DNA of 64,000 bases from Pseudomonas faucium. GTDB lineage: Bacteria > Pseudomonadota > Gammaproteobacteria > Pseudomonadales > Pseudomonadaceae. The notes beneath the pieces are model-generated. The model saw nothing but the letters and a program-made list of their open reading frames with translations. It was not told the origin of the DNA and did not search any database. The stretch covers positions 434,001 to 498,000 of the forward strand of contig NZ_BQIP01000001.1 of NCBI RefSeq assembly GCF_021602585.1. Direction: 5' to 3'. The translations under genes were made by a program, and so were the position numbers. How positions within the stretch are numbered: the stretch's first letter is position 1; each line of letters begins with the position of its first letter. Of the stretch, positions 62,429-64,000 are shown one piece after another.

Positions 62429-62734
62429 TTGTCCCCCACCCCCTTGACCCCCCGCGAGGCCTACCAGGTACTGCGCGACATCGCCCTGGGCATCCGCAGC
62501 ATGCGCCGCGTCAGCGAGCAACCCTGGGATTCGGGCCAGATCACGGTGGAGGTCGAGGGTTGGCTGCTCACCCTGTGCAGCGCTGGTAGCGCGCTGGACC
62601 ATTGCGCCAGCTGCCAGGCACCGGATGGCAGGGCCTATGTCTTGGGCTCCGGGCAAAGGTTCGGCACCCACCCGGTCGAATTGATGAGCACCTGGGAGCT
62701 CAAGCAGGTGCAAACGATGCTCGCAGCCCTCTAG
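62429..62734 (+). CDS. hypothetical protein, possibly DUF7693
   Basis: 101 residues if the TTG at 62429 is the start; no ATG lies close to the conserved part. LTPREAYQVLRDIALGIRSM, EQPWDSGQITVEVEGWLLTL, then HCASCQAPDGRAYVLG and STWELKQVQTMLAAL match my memory of a small Pseudomonas family (name uncertain). The last 4 bases overlap the end of the converging AraC gene. Confidence 0.55.
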   Translation: MSPTPLTPREAYQVLRDIALGIRSMRRVSEQPWDSGQITVEVEGWLLTLCSAGSALDHCASCQAPDGRAYVLGSGQRFGTHPVELMSTWELKQVQTMLAAL

Positions 62735-63687
62735 GCCTCGGCCGCCTCTACCCGCCGCGCATCCCGCCTTACCGCCTGGGGCGGCACGCCGAAGCCGCGC
62801 ATGAACACCTCGCGCATGTGCCGGCGGTCGCGGAACCCGGTTTCCCTGGCCACCACATCCAGGCCGTGGCGGCTCTGCTCGATCATCACCCGCGCCGCCT
62901 CCAGGCGCAGGCTTTCCACGGCCTTGGCCGGTGATTGGCCGGTTTCGGCGGTGAACACCCGGGTGAATTGCCGGGGGCTCAGGTGCACTACCTCGGCAAG
63001 CTCCTCGACACTGAGCGGGCGGCCCAGGTGCTTGCGGGCGTAGTCCAGAGCGGTTTGGATGCGGTCCGACTTCGGCGCCAGCGTAAGCAGTTCGGAATGC
63101 TGGGACTGCCCGCCGGAACGGCGCTGGTGCATGACCAGCCGATGCGCCACCGCGCGCGCCATTTCCGCGCCCAGGTCCTTTTCCACCATGCCCAGTGCCA
63201 TGTCCAATGCGGCGGTCATGCCGGCGGAGGTCCACACCGGCCCGTCGACGATGAAGATCCGGTCTGGCTCCACTTCGACTTGCGGGTGCAGGTCGGCGAA
63301 CGCCTTGGCATAGGCCCAGTGGGTGGTCGCCCGGCGCCCGTCGAGTACGCCGGCCTGGGCCAGCACGAAGGTGCCGGTGCACAGGCCCGCGGTGCGGCGC
63401 GCGCCGGCCACGAAACTGCGCACGCCAGCCAGCACCGCTTCGCCGGGCGGCGTCAGCGGGGTCAAGGTGCCGGTGATCATCCAGGTGTCAGCCAGCCCTG
63501 GCGCCCCCAGCGCCAGGGTGTCCATGTGCATGCCCAGCGACGAACGCACCAGGCCGCCGCCGACGGAGAAGTTGTGGATGCTGTAGACCGCTTCGCCGGC
63601 CACGATATTGGCGAACTCGAAGACGGACTGGGTTGCCAGGGACATGACCTGGAAGCCTTCGGTAATCAGGTAGCCGACGCGGTGCAT
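62731..63687 (-). CDS. GlxA-family AraC regulator
   Basis: 318 residues. Residues 1-190 are a DJ-1/PfpI-like sensor domain (VGYLITEGFQVMSLATQSVF, RTAGLCTGTFVLAQAGVLDG with the elbow cysteine). The C-terminal 100 form the AraC double helix-turn-helix (LAEVVHLSPRQFTRVFTAET and VVARETGFRDRRHMREVFMR). Such proteins sense small amines or related compounds. It is divergent from the SDR gene at 63794, which it probably controls. Confidence 0.9.
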   Translation of the reverse strand: MHRVGYLITEGFQVMSLATQSVFEFANIVAGEAVYSIHNFSVGGGLVRSSLGMHMDTLALGAPGLADTWMITGTLTPLTPPGEAVLAGVRSFVAGARRTAGLCTGTFVLAQAGVLDGRRATTHWAYAKAFADLHPQVEVEPDRIFIVDGPVWTSAGMTAALDMALGMVEKDLGAEMARAVAHRLVMHQRRSGGQSQHSELLTLAPKSDRIQTALDYARKHLGRPLSVEELAEVVHLSPRQFTRVFTAETGQSPAKAVESLRLEAARVMIEQSRHGLDVVARETGFRDRRHMREVFMRGFGVPPQAVRRDARRVEAAEA

Positions 63688-63793
63688 GGCGTGCTCCTCA
63701 TGGGATGTCCCGAAATACTACCTTATGCGTCATTCAAGCCATAGCGCGCTTTCTGCATCATGGCTGCACACCCAACCGCAACGGAGCAGGACC

Positions 63794-64000
63794 ATGACTC
63801 ACGCATTCAAAGGCACCGCGCTGATCACCGGCGCATCCACCGGCATCGGTTCGCTGTATGCCGAGGGCCTGGCCCGCCGGGGCTATGACCTGGTGCTGGT
63901 GGCGCGCAACCGCGAGCGGCTGAACGCGCTGGCCAGCCGGCTGACCGAGCAAACCCGGCAGAACGTCGAGGTGTTGCCGGCCGACCTTGCCAACGCCGCC
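63794..64000 (+). CDS. short-chain dehydrogenase, N-terminal part (cut by window edge)
   Basis: 69 residues visible, MTHAFKGTALITGASTGIGS with the TGxxxGIG cofactor motif and VLVARNRERLNAL, where the arginine suggests NADP. GGAGCAGG precedes the ATG. The catalytic part is outside the window. Confidence 0.87.
   Translation, partial: MTHAFKGTALITGASTGIGSLYAEGLARRGYDLVLVARNRERLNALASRLTEQTRQNVEVLPADLANAA

Overview
The window looks like a Pseudomonas chromosome, most likely of the P. putida group. The grounds are the family content (PagL, ArfB, GlxA-type AraC, DctA, PA4872-type oxaloacetate decarboxylase, MvaT-like protein), the dense GC-rich code of the right third and a P. putida-style REP hairpin. 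This is inference from recognised families; no database search was possible. No rRNA, tRNA or CRISPR array was seen.

Layout. 1-10 kb is a worn accessory patchwork: a cupin/cupin/carboxymuconolactone-decarboxylase operon beside a LysR gene cut by the window edge, truncated AraC and MFS genes joined at a scar, a D-2-hydroxyacid dehydrogenase plus RraA-like pair, a MarR remnant, and a gene-poor stretch with CTAG-centred palindromes and an 11-copy octamer repeat. 10-24 kb is a run of small stress-type genes: PagL, DUF72, two Nudix hydrolases, an HWE-type sensor kinase with two stand-alone receivers, DUF2188, DJ-1/PfpI, an SDR, CinA-C, hemerythrin and a formaldehyde-dehydrogenase-like zinc enzyme. 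Several neighbours here are frameshifted (iron permease, HhH protein). 24-31.8 kb holds a nitronate monooxygenase and an L-tartrate catabolic cluster (LysR, DctA-type transporter, TtdA, TtdB, oxaloacetate decarboxylase), then a broken proline-racemase-family gene whose catalytic cysteine codon reads TGA.

32-48.8 kb is a mobile/accessory block: a string of minus-strand small genes including a metallophosphoesterase and two diverged paralogues, a two-HTH regulator, an orphan MvaT-like silencer, a Mu/Tn7-type transposition operon (DDE transposase, AAA ATPase, and an ATPase-like plus TniQ fusion), then a large SF2 helicase with a probable C-terminal nuclease, an unrecognised nuclease-like protein and a PIN-like protein. 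The last three are a candidate defence set.

48.8-64 kb is compact, GC-rich, core-like DNA: arfB, LysR/MFS/quinone reductase, a TonB-dependent siderophore receptor with an MFS exporter, a thymidylate-kinase-like protein, an isochorismatase-like hydrolase, LysR/aldehyde dehydrogenase, DoxX/LysR, a SnoaL-like protein, a GlxA-type AraC regulator and the start of an SDR.

How genes work together: imported tartrate would be dehydrated to oxaloacetate by TtdAB and decarboxylated to pyruvate by the adjacent enzyme. The transposition operon would move cargo probably lying to its left. The helicase and nuclease-like genes lie just outside its probable right end.
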